Of a stretch of DNA of 64,000 bases, positions 48,200-59,674 are shown piece by piece. Position numbers and translations under genes: made by a program. This DNA is from Okapia johnstoni. Its lineage: Eukaryota > Chordata > Mammalia > Artiodactyla > Giraffidae. The stretch spans positions 87,908,397-87,972,396 of the forward strand of contig CM044305.1 of NCBI GenBank assembly GCA_024291935.2. Direction: 5' to 3'. The notes beneath the pieces are model-generated. The model did not search any database. It saw only the letters and a list, made by a program, of their open reading frames with translations, and was not told the origin of the DNA. Each line of letters begins with the position of its first letter. The stretch's first letter is position 1.

Positions 48200-51050
48200 G
48201 GTCTCCTTCTCCCAGGCTTCAAGGTTGAGTTCTTTCTTCTTTTTGGTTTCTGCCCTCCTAAAATTGGTCCAGTGGTTTGTGTGAGCTTCCTATAGGGTGA
48301 GATTTGTGCTGAGTTTTTGTTTGTTTTTCCTCTCTTGGGCAAGGCTGAGTGTTTTAATGTTACAATCCAAGGTTGTAATCCTGTCTGCTGCTGATTTGGT
48401 TTGTATTTTTGTTTTGTTTGTTGGGATGAAGTGTCCTGCACAGGGTGTTACTAGTGGTTGGATGATGCCGGGTCTTGTATTCAGGTGCTTTCCTTTGTGG
48501 GATTTCTCACCATTTGATACTCCCTAGGGTTAGTTCTCTGGTAGTCTAGGGTCTTGGAGTCAGTGCTCCCACTCCAAAGGCCCAGGGATTGATCTCTGGT
48601 CAGGAACAAAGATTCCGCAAGTGGTTTGTTAGGGCATTAAGTGAGATTAAAACAAATATCCAAGAACAAGCAACCAAAGATGAACCTCAGACAAATGGCA
48701 GTTACAAAATCAGGCAAATAATAATTAAAATAATGGAATATACACGTATACATATACACCCATAAGCAAAATCAAAACAGTCCAACAAAAACAAAGTACA
48801 ATAGATTGACTCGGCAAACAAAGGAAATCAAAAATTTATGTAACAGTTAAGAACAAAACTAACTACAGCACAGACTGTAAAACAAAACTAAAGCCAGGTG
48901 CCAAGTGGGGAGTAACCAATGAAAACAAAGTAACACATATGTTGAGAGGAAAGGAAAGAAAAACTAGATATGCAAAATTAAATAGATAAAGAAGGCTTAT
49001 ATACATTAACGATTAACTGCAAAAGGAGAAGACCTTTAGGAAAAGCAAATAAAGGAATAATTTTAGGAAAAATAATAATAGGTTTAAAAAATTAAAATTA
49101 ATGAGAAAAGAAAAAAGCAAGAGGAAAGGAAAAAAGAAAAAAAAAAGGAAAACTCCACAGAACTGCAAAAGCCAAACATGGAAGCAGAGGTTTATAACAA
49201 CAAAAGAAATGTTAGTGAAAAAAAAACCTCAAAAGCTTAATTAGATTTCATAGTTCCCATAAAATCGACAACTACAACAGAGGAGGGAAGAAGGAATAAA
49301 AAAGGAAAAGAAAAGAAAAAAATCCAAAAGAAACTACAGAACAAGTCAAAACATAATACGTGTTTTTCTTGAGTCACTGCTGTCAGGGTCCTTTTCCTTG
49401 CTGGGAGTCACAGTCCACCTCACCTCCCTAGGGTGCCCTCCAACACCGTGTTGGTCTCTGGACCTGCTGTGGAGGTAGCTCAGATTCTAATCTGGTCCTA
49501 CTCCTGTGTGTTCTTGCCTCCAATGTACACAGCTATCAGAACTAGTGCATTTTCCTTTGTGGGAGCTCTCAGTGTCCTTTTATATATTCTGTAGACACAG
49601 AGTCTGCCTAGTTGATTGTGTGGATACAATCTGCAGCTTGTCCAGCTGGTGGGAAGGTTTTGGCTCTTCTTCCTTAGCTACACTGCCCCTGGGTTTCAAC
49701 TGTGGTTTTATTTCCACTTCTGCATGTGGATTGTCCACTGGGGTTTGCTCCTGAGGCATGCTCCTGAGGCTGCCCTGGAGGATTTGGGTCTGCCCTAGTG
49801 AGGGCCAGTTGTGGAGGTGGTGCAGCTGCTTGGGTAGCAGGGGTTCTGGCAGCACCAGGTACTCAGGGGAGTTGGTGGCTAGGGCAGCAGGAAATATAGT
49901 GCTCTAGAAGGATATGGCAACCAGTATTGGCCAATACACTCCAATATTCTTGCCTTGAGAACCCCCCAACAGAGAAGCCTGGCAGGCCACAGTCCACAGG
50001 GTCACAAAGAGCTGGAAACAACCGAAGCGACCCTGCATGCATAGATGGAAGACTTTTTTTTTTTTTTTTGCCTGTAGTAGCTATGCCCCAGTGAGGGTTG
50101 AGTGTGAAGGTAACACAGCTACTTGGGTTGCAGGGAAGCTGGTGGCGCCAAGTGTGCAAGGACATGGACTGTCTCAGCCACAGGAGTTATGGCCCTACCA
50201 GAGTCTTTTTTCAAGCCTCTGGTAGCTGGTGATCAGAAAGCCTCTTTGGCTACTCTTTCTCCATAGCTCCACCCATTCAGGCACTTAGAGGGGCTCCCCT
50301 GGCTGGGGTCTTATTCTGCAGATTGATGTGTCAGGCACTTAAAGGGGCACCCTGGGTGGGGTCCTACTCTGTAGTTCTGTGCAGCAGGAGCCTGATGGGC
50401 CAGCCTCTCTGTTGTTCAGCAGCTGATGCAGGCATGTAGGGAGAGAGACTATGGTGATGGCTCCACCCCCTATGCATGACTCAGCAGTATTGCCTTGCTT
50501 CCATGGCTGCCTGGCTTTCCTCCACAGGCATTTCCCACCACAGTCTCCTCACTCACATCCCCTTGGTCCATCTCTCCGCAGTCAACAGCAGCCCTCACCC
50601 TGGGATTGCTCCACAATCCCTATGCTCCAGCTCCCAGCTGCTGCGCCTTCTAGGGGACTGCATCCCTCTCTGGGGTACATATGGCTGCAGGAAGGACTGT
50701 CTGATTCTCATTACATTTAGGCTGCCACAGATGAGCTGTTTCACCCTCAGTATTAAATGTTTCTCCTCTGACTCAGACGATTGCCCCGATGTGGGGATCA
50801 GACCCCTGCTTCAGTTCCCCCACCTGCCAAGGGCATGTCCAGTCCTAGTAACACTCCTGTTTTTCCCCCTAGTTCCTTCGTCCTACTGAGTTTTTGCGTG
50901 GTTCTATATATTCTTTTCTGCTGGTCAGGTACTGTCCACTCTCAGCTGGTGTTCTGCATGCACTTCTGTGTCTGAAGGAGTATTCCTGATGTATCCATGG
51001 AGGGAGATATACTCCTCCTCCACCTACTCTTCCGCCATCCTGTTCTCCAC
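48200..51050 (-). promoter_or_regulatory. L1 5'UTR without GC-rich monomers
   Basis: The 5'UTR has no 165-bp tandem units like those at 29.5-30.8 kb, so the two L1s carry different promoter architectures. The 5' terminus lies beside a 'GATGGCGGAAGAG' motif on the minus strand (51028-51040), a YY1-like core. All ORFs on both strands in this interval are chance or LINE-derived. Confidence 0.65.
49905..50042 (+). mobile_element. Bov-tA/Bov-A SINE fragment inside L1 5'UTR
   Basis: 'ccaatattcttgccttgaga', 'agagaagcctggcaggccac', 'acagtccacagggtcacaaa' and an end near 50040. 5'-truncated, plus orientation. Inserted after the L1. Confidence 0.8.
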
Positions 51051-51059
51051 TCAAACTAT

Positions 51060-51600
51060 CATTTCTTAAAATGAAATGGCTGTTCGATTGATATGATGAT
51101 GATGATGATAGTGAGCTTGAGATTCTTCATACACATGGCTAGGGGAAGATTTCTTTGGCTGTTTTGAAGCTGACAAGCCAGATCAAGTTCAGAGGATGTC
51201 CTGATGCTCATTGCCCTTGTAGGAGTCCATATAGGATGAAGAAGCACTGTGGGAAGAGTCCATTAGTAGCCACCACGTTTTGGGTCCGCTTGATAATCGA
51301 GTCCAAGCTCGCTCTACTTGCCACACCACAGGTCAATGAATCCGAAAAATGAGATGTTGAGGCAAGGAAAATACTTTAATCGGGAAGCCAGCAGATGAAG
51401 AAGATGGCAGGATAGCACCTCAAAATAACCATCTTCTGTTTTGGTTTTTGTTTTCACTTATGGCCAAGTGGTAACCTGCTAATTAGTTTCTTAAGAGGTA
51501 GGAGAGCAAGGCTGGAGACATTAACAATGCATTTTTTCTAAACAGAAAGAGTCACAAACCAATGGATATTTCTCTACAAATCCTAGCTTCTTTTATATCT
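51060..51600 (-). repeat. possible endogenous-retroviral LTR remnant, antisense
   Basis: A (GAT)n-like microsatellite lies at 51096-51112. From about 51240 the sequence, read on the minus strand, has an ATTAAA-type signal followed by a 'tgcctcaacatctc' stretch and then a non-coding tail, as at the R/U5 of some ruminant LTRs. No internal viral genes are seen. Assignment is tentative. Confidence 0.3.
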
Positions 51601-51602
51601 CT

Positions 51603-51948
51603 ATTTTAGTAAGTTTACAAAGTTGTGCAATCATTACAATCCAGTCATTCCATCATCTCCAAAAGATCTTTGGTGCCCATCTGCAGTCCCCCTTTCCTCC
51701 TACAGTCCCACAATAAAAAAGTGAGTTAATATTTGTAAAGCACTTAGGATAGTATCTGTCATCTACCAAGAGATGTATGTTAAATAAAGAAGGAGTATCT
51801 GAATAGGAGGAAGGAATACAGTGCAAACTTTGAAATCAAATGTCTTATTTATTGGCATAGTAAAAAATGAATTTGGGTTGCACATTAATCAGAACAAATT
51901 TAATACTTCATAAAGAGATTCTGCAGCCTATTTCTGATTAGTATCTAA
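51603..51948. repeat. inverted repeat, right arm
   Basis: Reverse-complement partner of 42141-42470. The two arms are about 80-88% identical by eye, with small indels, and homology stops abruptly at 51948 (42141). The spacer is about 9.1 kb and holds the 8-kb L1. Confidence 0.85.
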
Positions 51949-52500
51949 GGAACTTTTAAACAGTTTGTGTAGTCTTTCAATTGTGATACCTGTTATTTTC
52001 TCTACTCATAGAGGGTTTGATTTGTCACCAGTGGCTAGACATACACTAAACATACATTTAAAAGCAAATTGGATAATAGACTTTTAAAACAGAATTAATG
52101 TTTTCCTTAATTCTTACATTACTTTGTTTCCATCAGAGAAATACAAAAGCTAGTTATCTTGTATCCATTTTTAATTTACTGATTTCTTAATTGAGAAGCA
52201 ATATGGTTAGGTCAATAGAAAATTTACTTCCCATACGAGTTCTGTATTTGCTGTGTTATACTGAAAAAAGAATTTTTTCTTCTATTTAAAATTATGCAGT
52301 TAAGTATGGATGTAGTTTATATAGTATTTTGTGATTTCCAAGTTGAAAGATGGCACAAATGTTTTTAGATTATGTTAAGCTTCTTATTGTTATTTTTCAA
52401 GCAGTGGTTTGATGAACAGGTATTGGTAAAGCCTGTTCTCTCATTTTAGAGGGAGCAGCATAAACTATTTCTGCAAAAAAACTTTTTTTATGTTTTGTAG

Positions 52501-52638
<138 letters not shown>

Positions 52639-52959
52639 GTAGGAAACAAATCTTTATGGTTCCAAGTGGCCTTGCTTCATGGTAAGAAAGATCAGGGGAA
52701 CAGGATCTCCAAACCTCAGATGATGAAGCCATTAAATCCTGCCTTCGTAAATATTAACACAGAACAGCAAAATACAGAAAGAGGGCCTGACCACTAATTT
52801 CCTAAAATCAGCACATGCTTTTAATTTCATTTTGTTATACCTGTTTTTTTTCAGTAGGCTCCTTTGACGAGTATCATTTTAAAATTACCAATTGCCAATC
52901 TTTCTTTTCTTTGGCTTCTTTTTAAAGTATTTAAAGTATTATCATGCTGAAGATATGTA

Positions 52960-53090
52960 AGCTGTGAGTGCACTCATGTATAAGCACTTCGAAAGCAGAG
53001 ACCACTTATAAAATCCCAGGGCCTTGTATGATCTCTTGCAAGTGGTAGGTACTCAATACATGTTCAGATGAATGAATCCTTCTTTTCAGT
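52960..53090 (+). repeat. L2/MIR-type 3' fragment
   Basis: 'aaagcagagaccacttataa' and 'gtggtaggtactcaatacat' followed by 'atgaatgaatcc' resemble the shared L2/MIR tail in plus orientation. Confidence 0.6.
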
Positions 53091-53099
53091 GCAAATTGT

Positions 53100-54163
53100 A
53101 TCTGGGGACTCCAAATTTTCAGGCCATTTACCTCGAAACTAAAACTTCAGACTAGGCTTTTAGGAATAAATATGACTCAAACAGATAGCAAAGATTTATT
53201 TCTGGTCTATTTTTGATAGCTTTTAAAGAGAATTAAAAGCATCAGAAACCAAGATGAAGTTAAAATTATGGAAAGGCACAGTCTAGGCCTCCACCCTGGT
53301 ATGTATAACTCCAGCAAGATAAATTCAGTTAACTGATTTGTGGAATAGGCTAGCTGAGCAACTTTTTTGTCATTATTTGTATGGCAACTTTTTGTCGTAA
53401 ACTGACAGAGAAAGTAGTTGATTTTAAAGGTTTATTTTTAAATTGCCATTCTTGAATGCAATTTTGTGAATAAAGAAATAAATGAAAAACTGAGTTCAGT
53501 TGAAACATATGACAAGAAACTAAGAGAAAGTGATTCAGAAATAATTCATTTAATGAACAGCGACTGGATGGGTAGTTACTGGTATCAGACTTTCTGTCAA
53601 GGATACAGTCTGAAGACTTATTGTCCAGTAGAGGAAAGCACACATTGATGCACATCTACAAATACCATTAGGATAAAGGAAACCTACAGAGAACTGAGGG
53701 TAAATGGAAGGACAGGAAACACTAATTGAGCAACATTTCTCTGCAGCACTGAAGTTAGGATTTAGTTTGGACTCAGCAACTGAGATAGACTTAAAAAGGT
53801 CAATGGGGACCAGATGATGGTGTCCTCATGTCTAGGAGTTAGATTTCATATTTTAGGTATCAGGGAGCATGAAAGCAACATAACTAGATTTTTATTAAGA
53901 AAATTGTTGCAGGTAGGAGAAAATCTCTTTAAATGTAGTACGGAAGCATAATCTCTGCTCTCATGAAGCTTTCAGTGAGGGGGAGGGTATAGAAAGTAAA
54001 TAAGTAAATAAAATAGTAATTGGAACAAGTTCTTGAAAGGACCAAGATGGTGAGATAGAAGATAACGATTTGTGGGAGTTACTTTTTGTGGGTTGTCACT
54101 TATTTTTATATTTTAACTTTTTAAATTAAGACTTTATGTTTTGAAAGCAGTTTTAAATTCACA
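53100..54163. other. pseudogene intron, unassigned
   Basis: AT-rich intronic sequence. The 101-codon minus frame at 53350-53655 and the 60-codon plus frame have no recognisable motif and are probably chance. Confidence 0.5.
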
Positions 54164-54175
54164 GCAAAATCCAAT

Positions 54176-54451
54176 GCTGCTGCTGCTGCTAAGTCGCTTC
54201 AGTCATGTCCGACCCCGTGCGACCCCATAGACGGCAGCCCACCAGGCTCCCCCGTCCCTGGGGTTCTCCAGGCAAGAACACTGGAGTGGGTTGCCATTTC
54301 CTCCTCCAATGCATGAAAGTGAAAAGTGAAAGTGAAGTCGCTCAGTTGTGTCCGACTCTTTGCGACCTCGTGGACTTCAGCCTACCAGGCTCCTCCGTCC
54401 ATGGGATTTTCCAGGCAAGAGTACTGGAGTGGGTTGCCATTTCCTTCTCCT
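54176..54451 (-). mobile_element. Bov-A2 SINE (dimer), antisense, with TSD
   Basis: Two Bov-A monomers in tandem: 'aagtcgcttcagtcatgtcc' and 'gaagtcgctcagttgtgtcc', each ending 'ctggagtgggttgccatttc', joined by a 'gaaagtgaaaagtgaaagtg' linker. A (GCT)n run opens it. The 12-bp direct repeat gcaaaatccaat at 54164-54175 and 54452-54463 is a perfect target-site duplication. Open frames here are SINE shadows. Confidence 0.95.
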
Positions 54452-54599
54452 GCAAAATCCAATAGGAAATACAGAAATTTCCTATATATCCCCACCCCCA
54501 CATAGATACATACAATTTCCCCCATTATCAACATCTGCCACCAGAGTGCTGCATTCATTACAACTGATGAACTTACATTGACACATAATAATCTTCCAC

Positions 54600-54812
54600 G
54601 TGGGCTCCCCTGGTAGCTCAGTGGTAAAAAGAACTCGCCTGCCAATGCAGGAAATGCAGGTTCGATCCCTGGGCTTGGAAGATCCCTTGGAGAAGGAAAT
54701 GGCAACCTGCTCCAGTATTCTTGCCTGGGAAATCGCATGGACAGAGGAGCCTGGCAGGCTAAAGCCCATGTGGTTGCAAAAAGAGTCAGACACGGCTTAG
54801 CAACTAAACAGC
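54600..54812 (+). mobile_element. Bov-tA SINE
   Basis: 'ggctcccctggtagctcagt', 'gcaggttcgatccctgggct' (B box), 'tgctccagtattcttgcctg' and 'agtcagacacggcttagcaa'. Full length, plus strand. Confidence 0.94.
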
Positions 54813-55739
54813 AAGGTGCACAGTGTTTATTAAGGTTCATTCTTGGTGCATATCCCATAGGTTTGGACAAATGACATGTACCCATCTTAGTATCAAAGTA
54901 TTTTAACTGCCCTAAAAATCTCCATCAATTCACCACTCCCCTCCCCACCACCCCCAGGTAATCAAGAGTCTTTTTACTGTCTCCCCAGTCTTGCCTTTTC
55001 CGGAATGTCACATAGTTGGAATCTGAGTTTGTCACTTCTAAAATGAGACCTGAAATATGAAAAGGGGCCAGCCGTTTGAAAAGCTCAAGGAAAAACGTTC
55101 TAAGGAGAAGGGATAGAGCTTGAAATTCTGGGAACTGAAAGTTCAGTTTAGCTGGAACAGAGTGAATTAGGGAGATCATCAGCATACCAGTGGCAGTTGA
55201 AGCCATGGGAGTGGCTTAAGTTCCCCTGGAGAGTCTGTACAGGAAGAGCAAGAACAGCAACAAAAAGTTAAGAGCATTATGTTGGAGAAAAGCAACATAG
55301 AAGGGGTTGGAAGAGGAGTCTATGGAGGAGATGAAAGGGAGCAGTCACAGAAATAGGAAGAAAGGCAAGAAAGAAGCCAAAGGAGAAGAGAGTATCAGTA
55401 TTATTATGCAGTACAGAGTGGCCTAATAAGATAAGGTGGAAAGGGAGTCCATTGGAATTGGCAATTACAAGGTCATTGATAATTTTGGTCATTGCCCACT
55501 CAGAGAAGTGATAGATAGACTTCCTATAGCAGATTAACTACTTTACCACTGTGCCTTCCCTTCCTGTATTTTCATACAGGAGTAACTTGCCCAACAAGAT
55601 TTATTTAATCTGGTGAAACCATTGATGAGATTTTTTTCAATGCCCGCTAGAAAACATTTATTAAATGTTCATTAATAAATGAAGAAGCATAAACAGTAAG
55701 AAGCATTGTACTTAGTGTTAAGGTGATAAAAAGAAGATA

Positions 55740-55863
55740 GATTCCTATAATATGGGCTTAAATTCAATATTTCTGAGAAATAATTTTGAAATAAGGCCCT
55801 AGCCTTATGTTGATTCCTATAATATGGGTTTAAATCCAATATTTCTGAGAATGATTTTGAAAG
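55740..55863 (+). repeat. 72-bp tandem duplication, two copies
   Basis: 'gattcctataatatgggctt' at 55740 recurs at 55812 as 'gattcctataatatgggttt', each followed by 'aaat(t/c)caatatttctgaga'. Few differences, so fairly recent. Intronic. Confidence 0.88.
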
Positions 55864-56688
55864 AATCTAGCTTCACACTCCCTGAAAAAATCCATTGTGT
55901 ACCCTGGACCAGCTTAGTACTCGCTTGCCTAGACATGTAAGCATGGAAGATTATAACAAGCCTATGTTCTATGTATAGCTTATTTTCCGCAAAGCAGAGT
56001 GAATACATTCCAAAAGTAGCAGTCACTTGCCTGTTTTGAGGATTAGATAGTTACTTTTGTACTTTTTCTATGCCAAACTGTAGTTTACTCAACACTGTTT
56101 ATGAGTAGAGGATGCACGTTCATATTTGTGTGTGTGCACTTCAACTATACTCCATTTTGTTAAAAGATCAACTTTAAAAAAAAAAGATCAACTTTATTTG
56201 CTGAATAGATTCTTGATATAATTTTCCCAGCATTTGGAAGTTTATAATATAAGGAACTGTTTAAATATAAAGCAAAAGAGTAAGTAATGCAGATTGGCCT
56301 TCCCATTTTTAAGGCCGAAATTGAGACCATCATCATGAAGTGAGTCATCATTTCAGTCATTCATTAATTTAATACATATCATCGAAAACCTACTTATCTT
56401 CTTTCCCAGACCATCATGAGCTCTTGTTAGATCTGTGGCATTTGTAGTCAGTATCCCACATTTTTGTAGACTTGTATACTGACTTGCATTGTTCTGTCAT
56501 TAATACATGTTGGTCTTTGTGTTTTTAACTAGCTTGGGTTCTCCAGAGCTGCGCTCTAACCTGATGTTGATTTTGTATCCTCAAAGCACCCAGCACAGTT
56601 TTAGGGAGAATAGTGTAGGCATTTGATAGTTGATTGATTTCTGTGATAGGGTCTTCAGATACTTATTTATGTTTTTCCTATTGTTTAG

Positions 56689-56871
56689 TTTCCCTCGGCC
56701 TTTTTCAAAGAAGGGTAAACATGTGTGCTGCATTTTGCTATGAGGTTTTAAAGTGCTGCACGTCAAAGATTAGCTCAACCAGGAATGAAGCCTCTGCACT
56801 TTTGTATCTTCTGATGAGAAACAACTTTGAGTACACCAAAAGGAAAACCTTTTTTAAGGACACATCTGCAG
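56689..56871 (+). pseudogene. DOCK11: DOCK11 pseudo-exon 5, -1 and +1 frameshifts
   Basis: Acceptor 'ttgtttag', donor 'gtcagt'. 'FPSAFFK' is followed by a missing G near 56710, which makes TAA at 56716-56718 in the entering frame. In the shifted frame '[20 protein letters not shown]' and '[11 protein letters not shown]' are perfect DOCK11-like sequence. An extra A near 56856 restores the downstream phase. A Leu-Arg-Thr-His-Leu-Gln ending is expected before the next exon. Confidence 0.95.
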
Positions 56872-57229
56872 GTCAGTGAAAACTGAAGCTTCTCTTTCTT
56901 CTGTTCAAACTTTAGCCTCTCTACATTAAGATCTAGAGCTCCCCAGTCTAATACAAAGCTATTAGCCACAGGAGGCCATCTAGCACTTGAAATGTGCCTA
57001 GTCTGAATTCAGGACACATTGACTTTTGAAGAATAAGTACAAAGAAGTAAAATATCTCAATTGTTTTATATTGACTATATGTTGAAATGATATTTTGGAT
57101 ATACTGGTTTAAGTAAAATAAATCAAAATTCACTTGTGTCTTTTTACTTTTTAATGTGGCTGCTAGACAATTTAATATTACACATCTGACTCATATCCTA
57201 TTTATACTGGACTACACTGCTTGAGAACA

Positions 57230-57425
57230 TAGGTGTTAAGAGCATAGATTCCGGATTTCACGGGTATCACACACTGTGTGACCCTAGCAAGGACTTCTTT
57301 AGTCTCTCAGTACCTCAGATGCTTCATAAGTAAAACAGTGGTAAATATCCCTACCCGCTGCATATGGTTTTGGTGAAGATTAAACAAGATGATTAAGTAA
57401 CAAATGAAGTACTTGTGTTTTTCAT
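57230..57425 (+). repeat. MIR SINE
   Basis: 'gtgttaagagcatagattcc', 'cacactgtgtgaccctagca' and 'agtacctcagatgcttcata' follow the MIR consensus in plus orientation. Confidence 0.78.
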
Positions 57426-57454
57426 CTCCATCATGTCTAGTTAGTTAAAAATAA

Positions 57455-57722
57455 TGAGAGAAGTCTCAAGGTTTAGTGGAAAACATGGACTTTGGAATCA
57501 GCCCTACCTGGACTTAAATCATAGCTTAGCTACTTACTTAATATGTGACCCTAGGGATTTTACTCAGCTCATCTTGACTATTTGCCTCATCTGTAACATG
57601 AGGCCAAGTATGTTTCAGCTTGCAGGGTTTGTTATGAGGGTTAAAAATAAAGTGTGTGTAGTGCCAGGCACAAAATGCCTAGCTCATAATAGACACTTAG
57701 TATGTGGTAGTTGTTATTCAAC
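57455..57722 (+). repeat. second MIR SINE in tandem
   Basis: 'gaaaacatggactttggaat', 'cttagctacttacttaatat', 'gtgaccctagggattttact' and 'agtgccaggcacaaaatgcc' follow the MIR consensus. Same orientation as the copy just upstream; they differ enough to be separate insertions. Confidence 0.8.
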
Positions 57723-58229
57723 ATCTCCATAATTTTTGCTTATGTGATGAAACAGGTCTGAACTAAAACACAGTTGAGAGTTCTTGGCTCAGTTGTCCTC
57801 GATTGTAACATGGGAAATGCTTGGTCATATTTCTATCTTTACTGCCATGGTCAGTTCCATTGCAGTTGTTTATTGGAGACTAGGTTATCGATGAGGAAAC
57901 GGCCATAAGTAGCTTTTTAGAAACGTCATCAGTGATGTGAAAATCTAATGGAAGTATATGCTTTCTGTAAAAATCTTCTAATATTTTTGGATACTAGGTC
58001 TAACATTATATGTTAGACTATCTAATATTTGCTTCCATAGAGATGTCACTTGAGTATCACCTTCCCTCAAAGCATTTCTGCAATTAGTGTGCTGATATTT
58101 TTGAACTTCCCCATTAGCATCCATCCTTCTGGGTTAAAACATCAATTTCTCTCAAGTCCTATATTCAAATAAAATGAATTAATAAATTGCAGACTTAGAA
58201 CCATGTCTAAGTGCTCAATAAACTGGTTA

Positions 58230-58440
58230 AGTAGAAGTATTGTGAGTATGATCTTTTTAATCCTCATAACAGCTCTGTAATGTAGGTATTGTTATTATCC
58301 TTATATTGCCTGTAAGGAAAGTGAGGCACAGGAGGGTTAATTCACTTTCTCAAAGCCATTCAGTGAATAATTGATAAAGTAAAAGTTTGAATCTAGGGCA
58401 CTTGGACTCAAGAGCTTGCACGCAACTCCTATAGCATCTC
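58230..58440 (-). repeat. MIR SINE, antisense
   Basis: 'taatcctcataacagctctg', 'gtgaggcacaggagggttaa', 'cactttctcaaagccattca' in MIR reverse-complement order. Confidence 0.78.
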
Positions 58441-58541
58441 GCTTCTCAGATCAGGGGTAAAGCTTCTGGCCATGAACACTTCAGCCTGAATCATATAAGC
58501 ATTTGTTGAAAGGAGCTTGAGAGATTAAAAAGCACCATGCA

Positions 58542-58757
58542 TACACGCTTAGTTGCTTCAGTCGTGTCTGGGCTCTTTGCAACCCTATGGACTGTAGAAC
58601 GCCAGGCTCCTCTCTCTATGGGATTCTCCAGCCAAGAATACTGAGTTGCCATGCCTTCCCCTAGGGTTTTTTCCCAACCCAGGGATCAAACCCACATCTC
58701 CTGCATCTCCTGCATTGCAGACAGATTCTTTACTGCTGAGCCATTGGTGAAGCCTAA
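58542..58757 (-). mobile_element. Bov-tA SINE, antisense
   Basis: 'cttagttgcttcagtcgtgt', 'gaacgccaggctcctctctc', 'cccagggatcaaacccacat' and 'attgcagacagattctttac'. A short 'atctcctgc' duplication lies inside it near 58695. Confidence 0.92.
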
Positions 58758-59089
58758 AAGCACCATTACATGGCATTATACTGTTATCATTATGTAGTGT
58801 ATATGCTAAAACATACTACTGTCTAAACTATTTAGATAGGCCCTAGTCAGAAACAAAGAAAGGAGCTGAGGCACTGGAGTTGGAAGTCCAGCACATTGAG
58901 ATAGACTAGTGAAAAGAAATGAGAAACCATCAAAGAAATGTCCTTTATTCCCAACTTTATTAAAACTACTTGCTAGCAAACGTATTGAAGGTAAATACCT
59001 GACCACCATTGTATCAGTTCACTAATTATGAAAATGGTTTCAGATCTAGATGTGCTGTGTGTTTCAAAAGTTTTTTACATCAAACCAAG

Positions 59090-59640
59090 AAAAATCCAAT
59101 AAAATTTGAAATTAGGAACCTCCATTGATCTATAATTCTGGTTTTGTGCCAATACCATACTGTCTTGATTACTGTAGCTTTGTAGTATAGTCTAAAGTCA
59201 GCAAGGTTGATTCCTCTAGCTCCATTTTTCTTTCTCACGATTGCTTTGGCTATTTGGGGTCTTTTGTGTTTCCATAAATATTGTAAAATTTTTTGTTCTA
59301 GTTCTGTGAAAAATGCCATTGGTAATTTGATAGGGATTGCATTGAATCTGTAGATTGCCTTTGTTACTACAGTAATTTTCATAATATTGATTCTTGTGAT
59401 CCAAGAACATGGTATATCTCTCCATCTATTTGTGTTTTGTTTGATTTTTCATCAGTGTCTTAGAGTTTTCTGTATTTGAGTCTTTTGTCTCTTTAGGTAG
59501 GTTTATTCCTAGGTATTTTATTATTTTTGTTGAAATAGTGAATGGAGTTGCTCCTTAATTTCTCTTTCTGATTTTTCATTGTTAGTGTATAGGAATGCAA
59601 GGGATTTCTGTGTATTAATTTTGTATCCTGCAACTTTACT
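59090..59640 (-). mobile_element. L1 ORF2 internal fragment, antisense
   Basis: Minus frame 59080-59382 reads L1 ORF2 thumb/C-terminal region: '[20 protein letters not shown]' and '[20 protein letters not shown]'. Truncated at both ends. Separate from the younger L1 piece to its right. Confidence 0.9.
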
Positions 59641-59674
59641 AAAGTTGCTATTTCTTTCTTTTATGATACGACTT

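Larger units (their letters stand above)
43060..51050 (-). mobile_element. full-length ruminant L1, antisense, in DOCK11 pseudogene intron
   Basis: On the minus strand: 5'UTR 51050-48200, ORF1 about 48180-47194, ORF2 about 47190-43430, 3'UTR to 43060. ORF1 pieces show a coiled-coil-rich part (47773-48060, 'EEQISELEDKVVEI') and an RNA-binding C-terminal part (47194-47676). ORF2 shows endonuclease motifs ('NIYAPN', 'VGDFNT', 46742-47059), reverse transcriptase ('FADD' at 45139-45150, '[14 protein letters not shown]' in 45377-45898) and the Cys-rich C-terminal region (43428-43991). Frameshifts split ORF2 into frames of at most 187 codons, so it is inactive. About 8 kb. A Bov-tA SINE at 49905-50042 interrupts the 5'UTR. 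Confidence 0.95.

Noticed and set aside
51120..51330. Possible processed ribosomal-protein pseudogene
   Set aside because: Only a very short 'MSIRT' resemblance on the minus strand; no extended similarity on either side.
54382..54885. 167-codon minus-strand ORF
   Set aside because: Combination of two SINE shadows (Bov-A2 and Bov-tA) and intronic sequence.
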